Made by a program: the position numbers and the translations under genes
Notes under the pieces: generated by a model
Seen by the model: only the letters and a program-made list of their open reading frames with translations
Told to the model about the DNA's origin: nothing
Databases searched by the model: none
Origin: CAYHPY01 sp964358485
GTDB taxonomy: Bacteria > Elusimicrobiota > Elusimicrobia > UBA1565 > UBA9628
Direction of reading: 5' to 3'
Length of the DNA stretch: 16,608 bases
NCBI GenBank assembly: GCA_964358485.1
Contig: CAYHPY010000085.1
Span: forward strand, 1 to 16,608
Shown: piece after piece, positions 15,301 to 16,608 of the stretch
Numbering within the stretch: the first letter of the stretch is position 1
How the letters are laid out: each line of letters opens with the position of its first letter

Positions 15301-16608
15301 GACGGCGTGGCCCAGTACGAGAAGGACGGCCCGGCCGTGAAGGTGGCGGCGGCGGCCGGTTTCGCCGCCTTGGCCGGACCCGAGGAGGCCCGGACGGTCC
15401 GCGCCTGGATCCGCGACGAGGGCTGGAGCAGTCGGGACACGATGAAGACCCGGGTGACCGAGAATTGGCCCCTGGTGATGGCGGCCGCGCGCGTGCTGGA
15501 GCGCTTCGGCTCCCCGATGGACATCCCGACCGTGGAGACCCTGGCCCGCAAAGCCGAGTCTTACGAGCACATCTATGTGCCCCTCAAGGGCGCCTTGCAG
15601 GACACGCTCGCGGCCCTTTACGAACGGGCCGGGCCCGAGGAGGCCCGCAAGGCCTTGGAGCGGGAAAAGGCCGAGAACAACGCCCAGATCGCCGCCGCCG
15701 CGCGTCTGGCTTTGGCCCGAATCGGAACCATGGACGACCGGGAAGCCGTCAAATCCAATCCCGAGGCCCTGGCCGCCCTCCTCGGTCGCCTGGCGCCCGA
15801 AGACTTGACGGAGTCGGTCGAGGACCTCTGGCCGCCGAAGGTGAAGGCCGACGGTTCCTACGAGTCCTCGGCGTGGACTTCCCACCCGGTCGACCGGCGC
15901 ATCGCCGTGCTCGCCCATGTCGGTCGGACCAGCCGCCGCGTCAAAAAGGACCTTCCCGCTCTACTGAGCATCATGTCCGGAAAAATGGGCGACGACCGGC
16001 CGGTGAAATACGCCGCCGCCGAGGCTTTCGCCGAACTCGCCGCCCGCGAAAATCTGCTGGGCGGACTCCAGCGCAACCTGGAGAAATACGTTGAGGCCGA
16101 TTCGATGACCAGCTACAACAACACCGACGGCTGGGGCCTATTGCTGGGCATGATTTACCTGCTCCAGCGCGCGGGCGGCCCCGAGAATTTGGCCGCGCTC
16201 GAAGAAATCATGAAGAAAGAGCCGGGCGCCGTCCAGAGCGTCCATGAGCAGGGCTACTTCAACACCCCGCTGGCCTGGGCCAAGACCGTGGTGCGCAACG
16301 GCCTCTTCGAGGAATACGCGGCCCCGCGTCGTGGGGACGACGGCGCCGAAAAGCCGTCCAAGATCCAGGAGATGCTGACCTCGACCAATCCCATGTTCGC
16401 CGCGGCGGCCCTGCATGCCGTCGTGCTGGCCCAGGCCGCGGCCGCCGGAGGCGGCGAGGCGGGCCCCGCCAAGCCCCAAGGCGACCTTCCGGACCTGACG
16501 CCTCCGCCCGCCTCACCGACTCCGTCCTACCCGGCCCCCGGCTACGGCGGCTACCGCCGCCACGGCCGGTTCGGCGACCCGGACTGGATGAACGGCAACC
16601 CGCACTGG
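9313..16608 (+). CDS. Giant membrane protein: M50 site-2-type protease fused to tandem Clp/Hsp100 AAA+ modules (3' end outside window)
   Basis: One open frame of 2432 codons, unstopped at the window edge. Domains: signal peptide or anchor (1-30); Ala/Pro/Ser-rich region (31-245); M50 intramembrane zinc protease (245-510) with HETAH (His283, Glu284, His287), GPAANL (366-371), PIPSLDGG (Asp419) and several hydrophobic helices; helical region (511-615); Pro/Ala linkers around a small alpha/beta segment (715-800); subtilase-propeptide-like module (878-951). AAA+ D1 (1015-1245) has GEAGVGKT (Lys1064), FMDEIH (Asp1150-Glu1151) and Arg1200-Arg1201. D2 (1377-1705) has GPTGVGKT (Lys1426), LFDEIEKAH (Asp1492-Glu1493), pore loop SYVG, arginine finger Arg1588 and sensor-2 GARP (Arg1655). 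The C-terminal region is HEAT-like (about 1975-2350), then a Gly/Pro/Tyr-rich tail. Probable role, by inference: ATP-driven unfolding of substrates fed to an in-membrane protease. Start chosen for the signal-like N terminus; ATG at 9352 is an alternative. Confidence 0.88.
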   Translation, partial: MNTLFTGKNLKSLMGGLLSAALIATSPGLAGYEAAAQAIRSSGASRGSQSAVRGLLRVSGAGSSREISPLSGYIGLKGALGPVASPRTAPGSAPEGLAPSLRAPEFFPAQTEAVSRRDSQASVEARTFVSPAPVEASSAISAPALGPAVQVSAAREKSSRPGILAAVGSAFSGFLRKPSPEASREIFDGELRRPALESASPEPRLSRLGGLSPAAPGNAPETPAAVPSPGKPAPASSAAKPQSFLVRYGVPAVILLGAAAIFQAQLIPVALISGALVASILIHETAHLFALRLYGDRTPAVAGRDSLNPLRNISMTGTILVPAVSLAVSVALTGFPFLFGWAKPVPVDFNNLKDPKKDAAKVALFGPAANLALAAVAGLAWLALPAAAAGGAAALVLSTLFKMNLALTVFNMIPIPSLDGGKVLVGLLPQKLYERWVYNPNIPGGYQDTFQRIYEGPSNILSHFHVHSLEKVNGLTRLASLLALGAFYAVFFSVLHVPLLFLALPCSYDYWCIREKVRSEAAVKDLMGIMSQWGSVIAQISEDLGAKSEVSAFEAEHALKNALETAIDELMDKAEFRALSDEDKIKELMRVYPDAAAKFLKGKKTVDANGKEVWVGAMTEDSEETIKKILADARNKPYFDRIEAWLKDHEVFKKWGSPHEKKKLKDTLEEADNQRTQGGLGGGTPPRAPGSDTGSAGEAASGPALHAATGRGADSTRVLRLRFAAGTGLATAETLVERALEATERAMTRQATLTEETPGGPLKMRIEFQDAESLPEALGRLMRETSLRAIIAPRPAVEAYRAASSAAPAPAENPNQGELPFNEPAPVSPEPAPVAQTPGEPAPAVPEAPVAPAPNENPEGSRDGSPAGSTAAPVWDEARSILVKFTPGTPSETIEAQAKTWGLRLVDAQYRGGDGLALLEVPEGTDPDFIVRSLADEIVSGGAYFAVTHLKERAVPVPAAPAPAAEVMGDTAKAMSPPQARPERRDPQAAWMNFLNTRVLSDGKSTLTPDQVKGLARYLRPVDAAGKNPTVARNLELKKIIPILASPRRMRNSAILVGEAGVGKTAVAEGLAELIEQAQHAEELAKAGLIDQDHYLQLQRLRGRWLVEFNIDALLSADEPVKEFNAFIALLPLLSPAQGDHGNDVIVFMDEIHKLFMDQAGKKIANALKNPLRDGKLSLLAATTEKEFKTYIASDDAFNRRMEMVTVSEPTVDTVIAMLRGAKSYLENLHGAEIPDDALVAAAKLYHQFDKKDHNPSKAFNGIHDSAELARPENIRGALALDIRETWRQLVLAVDEARRAMAEKALPSALALPATLYNKVAALAQQAVELYGKLSGVADGKGQVSVDLIKRTLAEKTGIASGQLSLGNEDSSRYVNMEAEIGKRVINQDRALTALANAVRRNKAGVSNPNRPMAKFLMVGPTGVGKTYVAKELARFLFDDPNAMVRFDMSEFMEEHTYMRLVGAPPSYVGYGEGGQLTEAVRKKPYSVILFDEIEKAHPKVWNIFLQILDDGRLTDSEGRTIDFKNTVILFSSNSGMEVVDGEKYAGLLARAETPEQRAAVEAAWDAEIALAVKEGIRGRFKPEFINRLDEDPASKDKWVIFNRLKAEHMGTIAKLQIAEFQALLKERYDSELRWSDEVVELLKTEGFSPLYGARPMTGAVEKHIIDPLARWILEQAAAGKKDVQGSLITVGVREGKISFSYEPRPAAEPERLSLQGAAQGLARQVLEWAEGVTSGSRSAPTEEEFDGLLRGLLSPPVAVGGGTSKVVSPPSVAARPFFNPGVAGPAALETGKKAVAAHNNPNQADDNMRYEIKKIKHTIEEAQWPESLRDLVAPPVSAVGVGWLKHFIRHAKESATKAGSSEPVRLESAVDEDYIRLAVRTSHAMTPEEAALLAAHFTGPAPKSFEEAQAMADDRNLTSAMVWDHHLWDLYRRLSAVPGARFGTHFDGAGTEYWLELPKHGSAVDNAPPGAPIPTPHQAKWNSMTRELLVRMLRQDGVAQYEKDGPAVKVAAAAGFAALAGPEEARTVRAWIRDEGWSSRDTMKTRVTENWPLVMAAARVLERFGSPMDIPTVETLARKAESYEHIYVPLKGALQDTLAALYERAGPEEARKALEREKAENNAQIAAAARLALARIGTMDDREAVKSNPEALAALLGRLAPEDLTESVEDLWPPKVKADGSYESSAWTSHPVDRRIAVLAHVGRTSRRVKKDLPALLSIMSGKMGDDRPVKYAAAEAFAELAARENLLGGLQRNLEKYVEADSMTSYNNTDGWGLLLGMIYLLQRAGGPENLAALEEIMKKEPGAVQSVHEQGYFNTPLAWAKTVVRNGLFEEYAAPRRGDDGAEKPSKIQEMLTSTNPMFAAAALHAVVLAQAAAAGGGEAGPAKPQGDLPDLTPPPASPTPSYPAPGYGGYRRHGRFGDPDWMNGNPHW
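12211..12245 (+). repeat. In-frame REP-like palindrome, copy 1
   Basis: Hairpin arms GGGGACA (12217-12223) and TGTCCCC (12236-12242), a C/A mismatch, inner pair GGC/GCC and loop TAAA. It encodes VMGDTAKAMSPP (residues 967-978) in the linker between the propeptide-like module and AAA+ D1. By eye it matches copy 2 (14590-14624) at 27 of 35 bases without gaps, in the same reading frame. Confidence 0.7.
14590..14624 (+). repeat. In-frame REP-like palindrome, copy 2
   Basis: Hairpin arms GGGGGCACC (14596-14604) and GGTGTCCCC (14613-14621) with one G-U pair, then a T/T mismatch, a C-G pair and the same TAAA loop as copy 1. It encodes VGGGTSKVVSPP (residues 1760-1771) in the linker between AAA+ D2 and the C-terminal helical region. 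One inner base pair is swapped relative to copy 1 (C-G here, G-C there), a compensatory change that keeps the stem. Confidence 0.7.

Overview
The window is high-GC, gene-dense DNA from a diderm (Gram-negative type) bacterium. The 10-base N gap at 2674-2683 marks it as draft or metagenome-assembled sequence. An exported cargo protein with a C-terminal FlgD-like/sorting-type domain sits beside a PorV/UPF0164-type outer-membrane barrel, and there is a multi-thousand-residue protein with a signal peptide and Ala/Pro-rich linkers. Together with the GC content these suggest Elusimicrobiota or a similar uncultured diderm phylum. That assignment is inference; no rRNA or marker gene is present.

Layout. 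Positions 1-4818 hold three minus-strand genes: a secreted MsrB-MsrA methionine sulfoxide reductase (97-1128), a secreted GH13 alpha-amylase-family enzyme (1281-3339) and a CstB-like persulfide dioxygenase with two rhodanese domains (3421-4818). The GH13 gene looks frameshifted, but this is best explained by an assembly error: about 50 bp is present twice around the N gap at an offset of 97, and removing 97 bp fuses the two frames exactly. Between msrAB and GH13 a plus-strand promoter is followed about 70 nt later by a hairpin terminator, a candidate small RNA.

Positions 4832-7814 form a plus-strand pair driven by a near-consensus sigma-70 promoter with an AT-rich upstream element: the cargo protein and, translationally coupled through a GTGA overlap, the PorV-like barrel. 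A convergent mgtE Mg2+ channel gene follows (7816-9177, minus).

From 9313 to the end of the window runs one uninterrupted plus-strand reading frame of at least 2432 codons. In order it encodes a signal peptide, an Ala/Pro/Ser-rich region, an intramembrane M50 (site-2 type) metalloprotease with HETAH and LDGG motifs, helical and linker regions, a subtilase-propeptide-like module, two Clp/Hsp100-type AAA+ modules, and an alpha-helical HEAT-like C-terminal region. This is a covalent membrane-protease/unfoldase fusion, reminiscent of FtsH in logic but built from unrelated parts, and is the most interesting object here. Its interdomain linkers carry two related 35-bp palindromic (REP-like) elements, both in the same reading frame.

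Two further patterns recur. Hairpins built on GACCTA/TAGGTC or CTAG sit at all five of the main intergenic junctions examined, several overlapping stop codons. A -10-like hexamer lies 6-9 nt before the ATG of four genes, suggesting leaderless transcripts. I saw no tRNA, rRNA, CRISPR array, transposase or recognised riboswitch.
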